A DNA stretch of 64,000 nt from Sinomicrobium kalidii (GCF_021183825.1 NZ_CP089211.1:5252501-5316500); one strand, 5' to 3'; shown: positions 43,641-53,123, counted from the stretch's first letter. The notes: a model not told the origin generated them from the sequence alone. Translations and numbers: made by a program.

Positions 43641-44903
43641 TTATACTAAAAACTGGAACAAATCGGGTTTATTGTTCAGATAATCCCCGTAAAAGTGCCG
43701 GGTTTTCATTCGCTCTATCAAAGGTAACAAATCCTTTTCACTTTTGAGTTCAATCCCTACCACTGCAGGAGCGTCTTCCCGGCTGTGTTTTTTAGTATAC
43801 TGAAAATGTGTAATATCATCATTGGGCCCGAGTATTTCCGCCACAAATTCCTTCAGCGCCCCGGCACGTTGCGGAAACCGTACAATAAAATAGTGTTTGA
43901 GGTTGGCATACAGCAACGCCCGTTCCTTGATCTCTGCCGTACGGGTAATGTCATTATTACTTCCGCTGACCACGCAAACCACATTTTTCCCCCTGATCTC
44001 TTCCTCATACTGGTCGAGCGCAGAGATTGTAAGCGCCCCTGCAGGTTCTACCACGACAGCATCCTTATTGTACAAATCTAAAATGGTCTGGCAAACCTTA
44101 CCTTCGGGTACCGTTATCATATCGTGAAGAAATTGTTTACATATTTCAAAGGTTTTGTCGCCCACACGTTGTACTGACGCACCGTCTACAAATTTTTCTA
44201 TTTCGGTAAGTTCGGTATTCGCATTATTCCGGATGGACATGCTCATGGAAGGTGCTCCTTCGGGCTCCACCCCTATGATCTTGGTTTTTGAGGACAAAAC
44301 ACTGAAAATAGAAGAAACCCCGGAAGCAAGCCCTCCCCCGCCTACGGGAACAAAAAGATAGTCTATGGACATGTTGGCCTGTTCCAGGATTTCGAGTCCG
44401 ACCGTAGCCTGGCCTTCAATGACCTTTTCATCGTCGAAAGGGTGCACAAAAGTCTTGCCCAATCGTTTACATTCGATAAGCGCCGCTTTATTGGAGTCGT
44501 CAAAAGTATCTCCTTGAAGTACGATATCGATCTGGTCTTCCCCGAACATTTTCACCTGCCTTATCTTTTGCTTTGGTGTGGGAGCGGGCATATAAATGGT
44601 TCCTTTTATTCCCAGTTTATTGCAGGACATGGCCACACCCTGTGCATGGTTACCTGCACTGGCGCATACTATTCCCCTGGCTTTTTGATCTTCCGACAGG
44701 GAGCGGATCTTGTTATAAGCCCCCCTGATCTTGTATGATCGTACTACCTGTAAATCTTCCCTTTTCAAAAAGACATTGGCATCGAACTCCCTGGAATAAG
44801 TAAGGCTATGCGTCAAAGGAGTGTTGACTGCAACCCCCTTCAGGGTCTTTGCCGCTTCCTTTACCTGTTCCACTTTTGGTATGTATTTCGTTGTCACGTC
44901 CAT
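43641..44903 (-). CDS. ilvA: threonine ammonia-lyase (threonine deaminase)
   Basis: IlvA deaminates threonine to 2-oxobutyrate, the entry to isoleucine. 420 residues: PLP domain with Lys58 in LQVVRSYKIRGAYNKI, SAGNHAQGVAMSC, and the glycine-rich phosphate loop VPVGGGGLASGVSS. A C-terminal ACT-like regulatory domain (about 330-420) contains FPQRAGALKEFVAEILGPNDDITHFQYTKK, shorter than in E. coli IlvA. It is the last gene in the ilvD-B-N-C-methyltransferase-ilvA series, 63 bases after the methyltransferase. It uses threonine from the thr genes at the start of the window. Confidence 0.95.
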   Translation of the reverse strand: MDVTTKYIPKVEQVKEAAKTLKGVAVNTPLTHSLTYSREFDANVFLKREDLQVVRSYKIRGAYNKIRSLSEDQKARGIVCASAGNHAQGVAMSCNKLGIKGTIYMPAPTPKQKIRQVKMFGEDQIDIVLQGDTFDDSNKAALIECKRLGKTFVHPFDDEKVIEGQATVGLEILEQANMSIDYLFVPVGGGGLASGVSSIFSVLSSKTKIIGVEPEGAPSMSMSIRNNANTELTEIEKFVDGASVQRVGDKTFEICKQFLHDMITVPEGKVCQTILDLYNKDAVVVEPAGALTISALDQYEEEIRGKNVVCVVSGSNNDITRTAEIKERALLYANLKHYFIVRFPQRAGALKEFVAEILGPNDDITHFQYTKKHSREDAPAVVGIELKSEKDLLPLIERMKTRHFYGDYLNNKPDLFQFLV

Positions 44904-44966
44904 AAATCCTCAATATGTTTGTAGTTAAATAATTGCCTGTATTTTTCCGGACACAGGCAGGCCCGT

Positions 44967-45689
44967 TTATTTAATGGCTCCGAAGGCCGCAAAACAGCTG
45001 TTTTTGTGTAATATTTCCATTGAACCGAAGCCTGTTTTTTTCATCAGTTCGAGTTGAAAGTTTACCGAACGGGGCGTATCTTCTTTTTCTATGTATGCAA
45101 ACACTTTTTCCTGATAGTCCTTCCCTCCCATCTGTTCCAGGTACGTGCCGTATTCCCGCCAGAACATGGCATTTATTTCCTTTGCATCGTGTACGACAAG
45201 ATCGGATATCCAGAAGCTGCCTCCCGGTTTGAGCATCCTGTAAATATTTTTAAACACCTTTTCCCAGTCTTCATCTTCCCGTAAATGGTGCAGCACGGCG
45301 CCGGCCAGGACAATGTCAAAATATTCATCCGGGAAGTCTGCCGCGCGTATATCGCCGTGAAAAACATCGACCTTCCCCCTTGTGTTCATTTTTATACGGG
45401 CCTCGGCCCTCTCAAGCATCGGAAGCGACAAATCTACCAGCGTGCAGTTAAGGTCCGGGATCTTGGACAGCATTTTCAGCGTATAATTTCCCGCACCACA
45501 GCCTATATCAAGCAGATTTTTCGCATCTGAACTGACGCTCCGGGCCGCTTCGGTTATCCATTCCAGGGTAACAGGGGCATCTATGGTTGATTGTTGCCCG
45601 GTGTCCAGGTTGGAAAAACGCTCCACATCCCCGTCGAACCGCTGCCTTATCTCCTCGTTGGTGGATTTTTGTTTAAAATCGGTTTCCAT
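44967..45689 (-). CDS. class I SAM-dependent methyltransferase within the ilv operon
   Basis: A 240-residue soluble methyltransferase. The SAM-binding motif I is LLDIGCGAGNYTLKML, with motif II/III residues in LNCTLVDLSLPMLERAEARI, VFHGDIRAADFPDEYFDIVLAGAVLHHLREDEDWE and LKPGGSFWISDLVVHD. The substrate is unknown; the fold matches small-molecule or tRNA-type methyltransferases (Methyltransf_25/UbiE-like). It lies between ilvC (161 bases upstream) and ilvA (63 bases downstream) in the same orientation, an unusual place that suggests co-regulation with branched-chain synthesis. Confidence 0.82.
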   Translation of the reverse strand: METDFKQKSTNEEIRQRFDGDVERFSNLDTGQQSTIDAPVTLEWITEAARSVSSDAKNLLDIGCGAGNYTLKMLSKIPDLNCTLVDLSLPMLERAEARIKMNTRGKVDVFHGDIRAADFPDEYFDIVLAGAVLHHLREDEDWEKVFKNIYRMLKPGGSFWISDLVVHDAKEINAMFWREYGTYLEQMGGKDYQEKVFAYIEKEDTPRSVNFQLELMKKTGFGSMEILHKNSCFAAFGAIK

Positions 45690-45850
45690 GGTTTATTGAC
45701 ATCTCCGTTAATTGTCCGGTCCACATTGTTCAAAAGACCAACTCCGGTTAGTCTGCCCTCATGACAAACTAACCGGAATCAACCTTGTATAAGTCCCGGA
45801 CACAATCAGGCAATTTACATCCTGATCGTACAACACATGACAGTGCGGTC

Positions 45851-47320
45851 TTAAACGATCTTTTTCATCTCTGTCATGGAAGAACGCAGGAATGCCCCCA
45901 CTTTTTCCACAGGATGGTTCCTTATCTGATCGTTGACCTTAATGAGTTCCCGGTTATCTACAGCATTGCCGCTTCCGAACGATTTCCCGATAACATTGCT
46001 GTCAATTTTCTTCATGAAATCTGCCAGCAGCGGCTTACAGGCATGATCGAACAGGTAGCAACCGTACTCTGCCGTATCTGAGATCACACGGTTCATTTCA
46101 AAAAGTTTTTTACGTGCAATGGTATTGGCAATGAGCGGTGTTTCGTGCAGGGATTCGTAATAGGCCGATTCTGCAATGATCCCGGCTTCGGTCATGGTTT
46201 CGAAAGCCAGTTCCACACCCGATTTCACAAAAGCGACCATCAGCACGGCATTGTCAAAATATTCCTGCTCTGAAATAGGCTCGGAAGTGATTTCCGTTTT
46301 CTCAAAAGCAGTTTCTCCCGTAGCTTTTCGCCACGACAGCAGGTTTTTGTCATCATTGGCCCAGTCTTCCATCATCGTCTTGGAGAAATGGCCGCTCATA
46401 ATATCGTCCATATGCTTACAGAATAAAGGCTGCATGATTTCTTTAAGCTCTTCCGACAAACGGAACGCTTCGATCTTGGCCGGATTGGACAGTCTGTCCA
46501 TCATGTTGGTAATACCGCCGTGTTTCAGGGCTTCTGTTATGGTCTCCCAGCCGTATTGCACCAGTTTGGCTGCATAGCCCGGTTCAATGCCTTTTTCCAC
46601 CATTTTGTCAAAGCTCAGGATCGATCCCGTTTGCAGCAATCCGCACAGGATGGTCTGTTCTCCCATCAAATCCGATTTTACCTCGGCCACAAAGGAGGAA
46701 CGCAGTACGCCTGCCCGGTGACCTCCCGTAGCAGCAGCGTAGGCCTTCGCCTGTTCCAGTCCTTCTCCTTTAGGATCATTTTCCGGGTGAACGGCAATCA
46801 GCGTAGGTACCCCGAAACCTCTTTTATATTCTTCCCGAACCTCGGAACCGGGACATTTAGGCGCCACCATGATCACGGTAATGTCTTTACGGATCTGCAT
46901 GCCTTCTTCCACAATGTTAAATCCGTGGGAGTATGACAGGGTCGATCCTTCTTTCATATGCGGCATTACCGTACTGATCACCGATGAGTGCTGCTTGTCC
47001 GGTGTAAGGTTACACACCATATCGGCAGTGGGGATGAGCTCCTCATAAGTACCTACCTTAAACCCGTTTTCCGTTGCATTCTTATAGGACGGTCTTTGTT
47101 CCTTGATGGCAGACTCTCTCAGGGCATAAGAGATATCCAGTCCGGAATCCCTCATGTTCAGTCCCTGGTTCAGTCCCTGGGCACCACATCCTACGATTAC
47201 TATTTTCTTTCCTAACAGTTTTTTCACACCTTCACTGAACTCAGACCTGTCCATGAATTCACATACTCCTAATTGTTGTAATTGAAGCCTCAACGGAAGC
47301 GTGTTAAAGTAATTTGCCAT
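45851..47320 (-). CDS. ilvC: ketol-acid reductoisomerase, class II (long form)
   Basis: IlvC rearranges and reduces acetolactate or acetohydroxybutyrate with NADPH. At 489 residues it is the long, class II form found in enterobacteria, with a duplicated knotted domain. Motifs: [32 protein letters not shown] for the cofactor, [38 protein letters not shown], the metal-binding E...E residues in [21 protein letters not shown], and a repeated copy in the C-terminal half. It follows ilvN by 92 bases. Confidence 0.96.
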   Translation of the reverse strand: MANYFNTLPLRLQLQQLGVCEFMDRSEFSEGVKKLLGKKIVIVGCGAQGLNQGLNMRDSGLDISYALRESAIKEQRPSYKNATENGFKVGTYEELIPTADMVCNLTPDKQHSSVISTVMPHMKEGSTLSYSHGFNIVEEGMQIRKDITVIMVAPKCPGSEVREEYKRGFGVPTLIAVHPENDPKGEGLEQAKAYAAATGGHRAGVLRSSFVAEVKSDLMGEQTILCGLLQTGSILSFDKMVEKGIEPGYAAKLVQYGWETITEALKHGGITNMMDRLSNPAKIEAFRLSEELKEIMQPLFCKHMDDIMSGHFSKTMMEDWANDDKNLLSWRKATGETAFEKTEITSEPISEQEYFDNAVLMVAFVKSGVELAFETMTEAGIIAESAYYESLHETPLIANTIARKKLFEMNRVISDTAEYGCYLFDHACKPLLADFMKKIDSNVIGKSFGSGNAVDNRELIKVNDQIRNHPVEKVGAFLRSSMTEMKKIV

Positions 47321-47412
47321 TTTATTGATCTGTTTTTGATTTTTAATTTTAATTCATCTGTATTTTTGCGCCATACGATCGTGCGACTTTACGTGGAAGA
47401 ATCCACAGGTAG

Positions 47413-47937
47413 CTACGCATTCTGAAATTCTTTCAGCAAAGCGGATATGTTCATCTCCGTCTTGGACACGGCTATCCGCCCGGAGCGCACGAACTGCATA
47501 ATACCAAAAGGTGCCAGTTCATCGTAGAGGGCATCGGTTTCGTGACGCCTTCCCGTTTTTTCTATAACAAAAAACTCCCGGGCTACAGTGACGATATTGG
47601 CATTGCTCTGCTTAATGATGTTCTGTATCTGTCTTTCGTCAAACAAAAGGCTGGATTTTATTTTGAACAGGGCGGTTTCCTGATAGATGGTCTCTTCATC
47701 CGTATGGTAATAGGCCTTAATCACTTCGATCTGTTTTTCTATCTGACCTACGATCTTCCGCACCTGGTCTTCGTCCATGTCGGCAACAATGACAAACCGG
47801 CTGACATTTTCTATTTCACACTCTGAAACAGTAAGACTCTCTATATTGATGTGCCGCTTTAAAAATATGGCTGATATCCGGTTCAGCAGCCCTATGTTGT
47901 TTTCCGAATATACGGAAACAGTATATGATTCGTTCAT
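47413..47937 (-). CDS. ilvN: acetolactate synthase small (regulatory) subunit
   Basis: A 174-residue ACT-domain regulatory subunit of acetolactate synthase (from ATG 47937; a GTG seven codons upstream is also possible). The N-terminal ACT domain is YTVSVYSENNIGLLNRISAIFLKRHINIESLTVSECE, and the C-terminal domain is ALFKIKSSLLFDERQIQNIIKQSNANIVTVAREFFVIEKTGRRHE. It confers valine sensitivity and activates IlvB. It lies 94 bases downstream of ilvB. Confidence 0.95.
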   Translation of the reverse strand: MNESYTVSVYSENNIGLLNRISAIFLKRHINIESLTVSECEIENVSRFVIVADMDEDQVRKIVGQIEKQIEVIKAYYHTDEETIYQETALFKIKSSLLFDERQIQNIIKQSNANIVTVAREFFVIEKTGRRHETDALYDELAPFGIMQFVRSGRIAVSKTEMNISALLKEFQNA

Positions 47938-48031
47938 TTTAGTTTCTTGTTTTGCCACTAATACACTAATGTTCTTTGTCTTTTACACTTGGTGTCGGAG
48001 CTTTCTTTTAATACATTATCTCATTATCAAA

Positions 48032-49765
48032 TTATTCCAGCCTGCAATCCGACACAGAAGCCCCCGACGGTACCATAGGGAATACATTATCTTCTTTCTC
48101 CACACAAACTTCAAGGAAGTAGGCTTCTTCCGATGCTATCATTTCATTGACGGCTTCATCCAGTTCTTCGCGTTTGGTCACTCTTCTCGCCGGAATATGG
48201 TATCCTTTGGCAATGGTGATGAAGTCCGGGTTAATAAGTTCGGTGGAAGCATACCGTTTATCAAAGAACAGCTGCTGCCATTGACGTACCATACCGAGAA
48301 AATCGTTATTGAGCACCACGATCTTCACCGGAACACGGGTCTGGAATATGGTACCGAGTTCCTGTATGGTCATCTGGTAACCGCCATCCCCGATAATGGC
48401 CACGACTTCCCTTTTGGGGGCTCCCATTTTGGCTCCTATGGCCGCGGGAAGCGCATACCCCATGGTTCCCAGTCCCCCGGAAGTAATATTACTCTTGGTC
48501 CGGTTAAATTTCGCATAACGGCAGGCGATCATCTGGTGTTGCCCCACATCCGAAACCACGATGGCGTCTCCGCCGGTACGTTTGTTTATCTTTTCGATCA
48601 CCTCTCCCATGGTCAGTTTTTCCTTTTCCGGGAAAAGGTCGTTTTTGATTACCTTATCATATTCGATCGCCTGTTTATCCTTAAACTCCCGGTGCCAGGC
48701 CTCGTGTTTGTTATCATTTATAAGGGGAAGCAAATGCTCCAGTGTTTCCCTTACATCCCCGAGCACGGCAACATCGGTTTTTACGTTCTTGTCGATCTCC
48801 GCAGGGTCAATCTCAAAATGCACTACCCTGGCCTGTTTGGCATAGGTACTGAGATCGCCGGTAACCCTGTCGTCAAAACGCATTCCCAGGGCGATCAGCA
48901 CATCGCATTCGTTGGTGAGAAGATTGGGCGCATAATTACCGTGCATCCCTACCATTCCCGTATGAAGCGGATGTTCTGTAGGCAAAGCGGAAAGTCCCAG
49001 CACAGTACTCGCCGAAGGGATCCCCGATTTTTCGATCAGCGCTTTCAATTCGGTTTCGGCCTTTCCAAGGATAATCCCCTGGCCAAATATGATAAACGGC
49101 TTTTTGGCACTGTTGATGAGTGCCGCAGCTTCTTCTATACGTGCGGGATTGATCTCCGGTTTCGGTTTATAGCTTCGTATCGCGGTACATTTTTTATAGG
49201 AAAAATCAAATTCTTCGAACTGAGCGTTTTTGGTAATATCTATAAGCACCGGACCGGGACGGCCGGAGCGCGCAATGTAAAATGCCTTGGCAAGGGCCGT
49301 AGGGATTTCCGACGCCCTGGTCACCTGATAGCTCCATTTGGTCACGGGAGTGGAAATACCGATAATATCGGTTTCCTGGAACGCGTCCGTCCCCAGCAAA
49401 TGACGTGCTACCTGACCGGTTATGCACACCATCGGCGTAGAATCGATCTGGGCATCGGCGATCCCGGTAATGAGATTGGTTGCCCCCGGACCGGAAGTAG
49501 CTATGGCAACCCCCACTTTCCCGGTGGCCCTGGCATATCCCTGTGCCGCGTGTGCCGCCCCCTGTTCGTGACGGGTGAGCACATGGTGCAGTTTATCCCG
49601 AAACTTATACAATTCGTCATAAACAGGCATAATGGCTCCTCCGGGATAACCGTAAATAAGGTCTGCGCCTTCCTCCAGAAGACACCGGATCACGGCTTCC
49701 GCCCCGCTAACCTTCATCTTTGCCGTAGTTGCCGTTTCTACTAATCTTTCTTTTAATGTTTCCAT
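48032..49765 (-). CDS. ilvB: acetolactate synthase large (catalytic) subunit
   Basis: 577 residues from ATG 49765 (METLKERLVETATTAKMKVSGAEAVIRCL); the frame is open 29 codons further, into a spacer palindrome. The TPP-dependent enzyme makes acetolactate and acetohydroxybutyrate. Motifs: IYGYPGGAIMPVYDELY with the catalytic Glu in RHEQGAAHAAQGYARATGKVGVAIATSGPGATNLITG, and GLGTMGYALPAAIGAKMG with the TPP-binding GDGGYQMTIQEL. It is second in the operon after ilvD, 93 bases downstream. Confidence 0.97.
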   Translation of the reverse strand: METLKERLVETATTAKMKVSGAEAVIRCLLEEGADLIYGYPGGAIMPVYDELYKFRDKLHHVLTRHEQGAAHAAQGYARATGKVGVAIATSGPGATNLITGIADAQIDSTPMVCITGQVARHLLGTDAFQETDIIGISTPVTKWSYQVTRASEIPTALAKAFYIARSGRPGPVLIDITKNAQFEEFDFSYKKCTAIRSYKPKPEINPARIEEAAALINSAKKPFIIFGQGIILGKAETELKALIEKSGIPSASTVLGLSALPTEHPLHTGMVGMHGNYAPNLLTNECDVLIALGMRFDDRVTGDLSTYAKQARVVHFEIDPAEIDKNVKTDVAVLGDVRETLEHLLPLINDNKHEAWHREFKDKQAIEYDKVIKNDLFPEKEKLTMGEVIEKINKRTGGDAIVVSDVGQHQMIACRYAKFNRTKSNITSGGLGTMGYALPAAIGAKMGAPKREVVAIIGDGGYQMTIQELGTIFQTRVPVKIVVLNNDFLGMVRQWQQLFFDKRYASTELINPDFITIAKGYHIPARRVTKREELDEAVNEMIASEEAYFLEVCVEKEDNVFPMVPSGASVSDCRLE

Positions 49766-49830
49766 ATTAATGTTTGTTGTAACGCCAAATCTGCACGATC
49801 GCATGTTCACGATAATAAATATCCGCGGGA

Positions 49831-49846
49831 ACGCACACCCGTGCGT
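49831..49846. repeat. ACGCAC/GTGCGT palindrome in the ilvD-ilvB spacer
   Basis: ACGCAC-ACCC-GTGCGT, a 6-bp stem with 4-base loop, related to the palindromes at 39715 and 55074. As RNA it would form a small hairpin between the ilvD stop and the ilvB start. Confidence 0.6.
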
Positions 49847-49858
49847 CTTCACAGGTAA

Positions 49859-51532
49859 TTAAAACTCGTCCGTAACACATCCCCGGGAGGCAGACGAAAC
49901 TGTTTTGGCGTATTTGTACAATATTCCTTTTTTTACTTTTAACGGCGGTTGTTGCCATTTGGCTTTCCGCTCTTTGAGTTCTTCTTCCGAAAGATTGACA
50001 TCTATAGTATTTTTTTCTGCGTCTATCGTGATAATATCCCCGTCTTCCACCAGGGCTATATTACCACCTTCCTGAGCTTCGGGAGCAACGTGCCCCACTA
50101 CAAAACCGTGAGACCCTCCGGAAAACCGTCCATCGGTGATAAGCGCCACATCTTTGCCAAGCCCCGCTCCCATAATGGCCGACGTAGGTTTGAGCATTTC
50201 AGGCATTCCCGGGCCTCCTTTGGGACCTTCGTAGCGGATAATCACCACATCTCCTTTCTTCACTTTGCCGTCCTTTATACCGGTATTGGCTTCATCTCCC
50301 CCGTTAAACACCTTAGCCTTACCGGTAAAATTCAACCCTTCTTTCCCGGTGATCTTGGCAACCGCCCCTTCTTTGGCGAGATTACCGTAAAGAATACGGA
50401 TATGCCCCGTTTCCTTGATCGGCCGGTCCAGCGTCCTGAGAATATCCTGTCCTTCTTCCAGGTCGGGAAGCCCGGCAAGGTTTTCGGCCAGTGTTTTCCC
50501 GGTTACAGTAAGGCAATCGCCGTGAAGCATTCCTTCTTTCAGCATATATTTCAAAACCGCAGGAACCCCGCCTATCTTGTGCAGGTCCTCCATAACATAC
50601 TTTCCGCTGGGCTTCAGGTTGGCCAGTAAAGGTGTATTATCACTTATCCGTTTAAAGTCGTCCAATGTAAAATCTACTTCCGCTGCATTGGCTATGGCCA
50701 TAAAATGCAGTACGGCATTCGTAGACCCTCCCAGGACCGTTACTGTGCGAAAGGCGTTCTCCAGCGACTTCCGGGTTACTATATCTCTGGGTTTAATATC
50801 GTTCTCCAACAGGTTCCGCAACACTTTCCCCGCCGCAATACAGTCTTCCTTTTTACCGTCGTTAACCGCCGGGATAGAGGAATTATAAGGCAATGACATT
50901 CCCATGGCCTCTATTGCAGATGCCATGGTATTGGCGGTGTACATACCACCACATGCGCCCGCACCAGGACATGCTTTATGAATTATACTTTTGTAATCTT
51001 CTTCACTGATGCTTCCGGCAACCTTACTCCCCCAGGCTTCGAAAGCAGAAATAATGTCGAGTTTTTCACCTTTGTGACATCCGGGGGAAATAGTTCCTCC
51101 ATAAACCAATACGGAAGGGCGATTCAGGCGTAACAGCGCCATTAATGCCCCGGGCATGTTCTTATCACATCCTACCACGGTGACCGCTCCGTCATAACTC
51201 ATCCCCTGGACGACCGTTTCAATAGAGTCGGCTATGAGATCCCTGGAAGGAAGTGAATAACGCATTCCCTGTGTTCCGTTGGAGATACCGTCACTTATTC
51301 CGATGGTGTTAAAAATAAGTCCTACAAGGTCGGCTTCTTCCGTACCTTTTTTTACATACTCGGATAAACCGTTAAGATGCATGTTACAAGGATTTCCTTC
51401 ATAACCTGTGCTCGCAATGCCAATCAGCGGTTTCTTCAAATCGTCATCGCTCAGGCCTATGGCGTGTAACATTGCCTGCGCGGCAGGTAGTGTAGGATCT
51501 TGGGTAACTTGTTTACTATACGTGTTTAACAT
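49859..51532 (-). CDS. ilvD: dihydroxy-acid dehydratase
   Basis: IlvD dehydrates 2,3-dihydroxy-3-methyl acids to the keto-acids of valine and isoleucine, using an Fe-S cluster. 557 residues. Motifs: [14 protein letters not shown] with the first cluster Cys, [27 protein letters not shown] with the second, and [28 protein letters not shown] with the third. C-terminal [20 protein letters not shown] is typical. It is the first structural gene of the operon, preceded by a ~470-base leader with two attenuators (51717-51999). Confidence 0.97.
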   Translation of the reverse strand: MLNTYSKQVTQDPTLPAAQAMLHAIGLSDDDLKKPLIGIASTGYEGNPCNMHLNGLSEYVKKGTEEADLVGLIFNTIGISDGISNGTQGMRYSLPSRDLIADSIETVVQGMSYDGAVTVVGCDKNMPGALMALLRLNRPSVLVYGGTISPGCHKGEKLDIISAFEAWGSKVAGSISEEDYKSIIHKACPGAGACGGMYTANTMASAIEAMGMSLPYNSSIPAVNDGKKEDCIAAGKVLRNLLENDIKPRDIVTRKSLENAFRTVTVLGGSTNAVLHFMAIANAAEVDFTLDDFKRISDNTPLLANLKPSGKYVMEDLHKIGGVPAVLKYMLKEGMLHGDCLTVTGKTLAENLAGLPDLEEGQDILRTLDRPIKETGHIRILYGNLAKEGAVAKITGKEGLNFTGKAKVFNGGDEANTGIKDGKVKKGDVVIIRYEGPKGGPGMPEMLKPTSAIMGAGLGKDVALITDGRFSGGSHGFVVGHVAPEAQEGGNIALVEDGDIITIDAEKNTIDVNLSEEELKERKAKWQQPPLKVKKGILYKYAKTVSSASRGCVTDEF

Positions 51533-51716
51533 TATTTAATAAAAATTTATTTTCCCTGTTATACTTTACGATCAGCTAAATTATTTGATATAAAATCTCC
51601 AGTTTTTTAACATTATCCCTGTTTTTTAAACTCAACACCCACTGTTGGTATTTACGATACTGATTTACAGAATTTTATATCACTTCTTCTTATCATATCC
51701 AAAATGAAAGAAAAGT

Positions 51717-51764
51717 CGAAAAACAAAGGGCCCGTATCTTCCTTCCGGTTGATACAGGCCCTTT
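51717..51764 (-). terminator. ilv attenuator 2 (terminator after leader peptide 2)
   Basis: On the minus strand the 14-bp stem AAAGGGCCTGTATC/GATACGGGCCCTTT has one T-G pair, a 12-base loop and a following GTTTTT. The left arm plus loop (CTGTATCAAC, plus-strand 51748-51757) is exactly complementary over 10 bases to GTTGATACAG (51782-51791), which spans the leader-2 stop codon. That alternative pairing would dissolve the terminator. Confidence 0.8.
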
Positions 51765-51786
51765 TTAGCGGCATATCATTACTGTA

Positions 51787-51843
51787 TCAACTCCGGAGGA
51801 AGTGAATAATGACAATACCGATAATGACTATTCTTTGTATCAT
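51787..51843 (-). CDS. ilv leader peptide 2 (MIQRIVIIGIVIIHFLRS)
   Basis: An 18-residue frame from ATG 51843 to TGA 51787 with 7 Ile, 2 Val and 1 Leu, lying upstream of ilvD and immediately before a strong terminator. The density of branched-chain codons and the stop codon placed in the antiterminator strand are diagnostic of a ribosome-mediated attenuation leader. Translation was not shown. It lies about 25 bases after the T-run of attenuator 1, so it is reached only by read-through of the first attenuator. Confidence 0.8.
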   Translation of the reverse strand: MIQRIVIIGIVIIHFLRS

Positions 51844-51867
51844 TTTTACAGGTCGTTTTCTTAGAAT

Positions 51868-51907
51868 CAAAATAAAAAGCCTTCCCTGGGGATCAAGGGA
51901 AGGCTTT
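51868..51907 (-). terminator. ilv attenuator 1 (terminator after leader peptide 1)
   Basis: On the minus strand the 12-bp perfect stem AAAGCCTTCCCT/AGGGAAGGCTTT has an 8-base loop and is followed by TTATTTTG. The loop plus the start of the right arm (ATCCCCAGG) can pair with CCTGGGAT (51932-51939), located right after the stop codon of leader 1, with one bulged base. This would block the terminator when the ribosome stalls inside the leader. Confidence 0.78.
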
Positions 51908-51939
51908 GTGCAAAATATTGTTTGGCATACCATCCCAGG

Positions 51940-51999
51940 TCAAGGTGAAATAATCACCACGACAATGACAGCAATGATATGAATGAAATTCCTTTTCAT
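51940..51999 (-). CDS. ilv leader peptide 1 (MKRNFIHIIAVIVVVIISP)
   Basis: A 19-residue frame from ATG 51999 to TGA 51940 with 6 Ile and 4 Val, including a run of seven (VIVVVII). It is the first of two leader peptides before ilvD. Position, codon bias and the following terminator make it a classic Ile/Val attenuation leader. The sequence before the ATG is A/T-rich (TAATATTG at ~52004-52011 may be a -7 box). A strong Shine-Dalgarno is not seen, as is usual in this phylum. Confidence 0.82.
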   Translation of the reverse strand: MKRNFIHIIAVIVVVIISP

Positions 52000-52242
52000 T
52001 TCTCGTACAATATTAATACGTTTTTTTCGGAAATAAAACACCTCCTCATAATTTTTACAGGATTCGTAAAAAAATACACGGACACCTTCGTAATTTCCGG
52101 TTATTCATCAAATACATTACGACTATTGCAGAACGTATTTCCATGAGCATTGGCAAACGGATATTTAATGAAGTAACGCAATGGGTTCAGAGGGGTTAAA
52201 ACAAAACCTTCCTCCATATCATCTGCAGGAAGGCGGAGTTCT

Positions 52243-52884
52243 TCAGTTTTTATCCCCCAGCAGAGGAACAAAACGAAATTCCCCGTATTCCTTTTTCTCA
52301 AATTCCTTGGCAGATTTACGGGTAAACATGGTCATTACCTGGATCATCTCCCCTACGGGAATAACCAGCCGCCCTCCTACTTTCAGTTGAGCAAGCAGGG
52401 CCCTGGGCACTTCCGGTGCCCCTGCTGTAACAATAATACCGTCAAACGGAGCTTCTTCTTTCAACCCTTTATACCCGTCGCCGAAGATCAATTTCTTGGG
52501 GCGGTATCCCAGTTTAGCTAAAAACAAATTGGTCCTTTTAAACAACTCCAGTTGCCGTTCAATGGAATACACCCGGGCTTTCATTTCCAGCAACACTGCA
52601 GTCTGGTATCCGCTTCCCGTGCCTATTTCCAGTATTTTATCACCCTGGGAAACATTTAACAATTCTGTCTGAAACGCCACAGTGAACGGTTGTGAGATGG
52701 TCTGTCCAGCTGCAATGGGAAAGGCCTTGTCCTGATAGGCGTGATCTTCAAAACTACTGTCCATAAAAAGGTGCCGGGGTACTTTTCTTATGGCATCCAG
52801 TACTTTTTTGTCCTTAATTCCCTTTTCTGCAACGGTTTCGGCAAGCCTGTTTCTCTTTCCTCTATGTCTTAAGGTATCTTTCAA
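52243..52884 (-). CDS. pcm: protein-L-isoaspartate O-methyltransferase
   Basis: PCMT repairs isoaspartyl residues in aged proteins with SAM. 213 residues, standard. Landmarks: VPRHLFMDSSFEDHAYQDKAFPIAAGQTISQPF (substrate loop), the SAM motif ILEIGTGSGYQTAVLLEM and VYSIERQLELF. GIIVTAGAPEVPRALLAQLKVGGRLVIPVGE completes the family pattern. It lies upstream of the ilv leader in the same orientation, 240 bases from it, with no shared function evident. Confidence 0.95.
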   Translation of the reverse strand: MKDTLRHRGKRNRLAETVAEKGIKDKKVLDAIRKVPRHLFMDSSFEDHAYQDKAFPIAAGQTISQPFTVAFQTELLNVSQGDKILEIGTGSGYQTAVLLEMKARVYSIERQLELFKRTNLFLAKLGYRPKKLIFGDGYKGLKEEAPFDGIIVTAGAPEVPRALLAQLKVGGRLVIPVGEMIQVMTMFTRKSAKEFEKKEYGEFRFVPLLGDKN

Positions 52885-53123
52885 GGTTGTGTGATGTTAG
52901 CGCAGGTAAAGTTACGACGAAAAATAAACTGGGCAAGAAGGAACGAAAAGTCCATAGCAAAAAATATTTTACTCCCAAACGGAAAGGCATTTTTACAACC
53001 GTATGCCGTGATCGATCAAAATAACTGCCGGACACGGCATAGCAGACATTTTACCATAATCCCGGGATAATATTGGTCATATTTCCGTGAATAACCTTAT
53101 TTTTGTTCAAAACATTTAATTCT

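Larger units (their letters stand above)
51533..52242 (-). promoter_or_regulatory. ilv operon leader region
   Basis: The 710-base spacer between pcm and ilvD. Transcription of ilv must start upstream of 51999, near 52005-52080, where a partial -7 box (TAATATTG) and AT-rich DNA occur. It then passes leader 1, attenuator 1, leader 2, attenuator 2, and a ~185-base untranslated AT-rich stretch before the ilvD ATG. In that last part I see one further short frame (MIRRSDIKFCKSVS, near 51685) with no branched-chain bias. 52100-52242 shows nothing beyond a short open frame read as spurious. Confidence 0.75.

Noticed and set aside
47777..49744. 655-residue open frame on the plus strand opposite ilvN/ilvB
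   Set aside because: It is the exact antisense of the conserved acetolactate synthase genes, with no motif of its own; long antisense frames arise from codon bias in such genes.
51640..51700. Possible third leader frame (MIRRSDIKFCKSVS) before ilvD
   Set aside because: It has no enrichment of Ile/Val/Leu, and no terminator follows before the ilvD ATG.
52101..52301. 66-residue minus-strand frame between pcm and the ilv leader
   Set aside because: Overlaps the 3' end of pcm in another frame and has no signal, motif or plausible start context.
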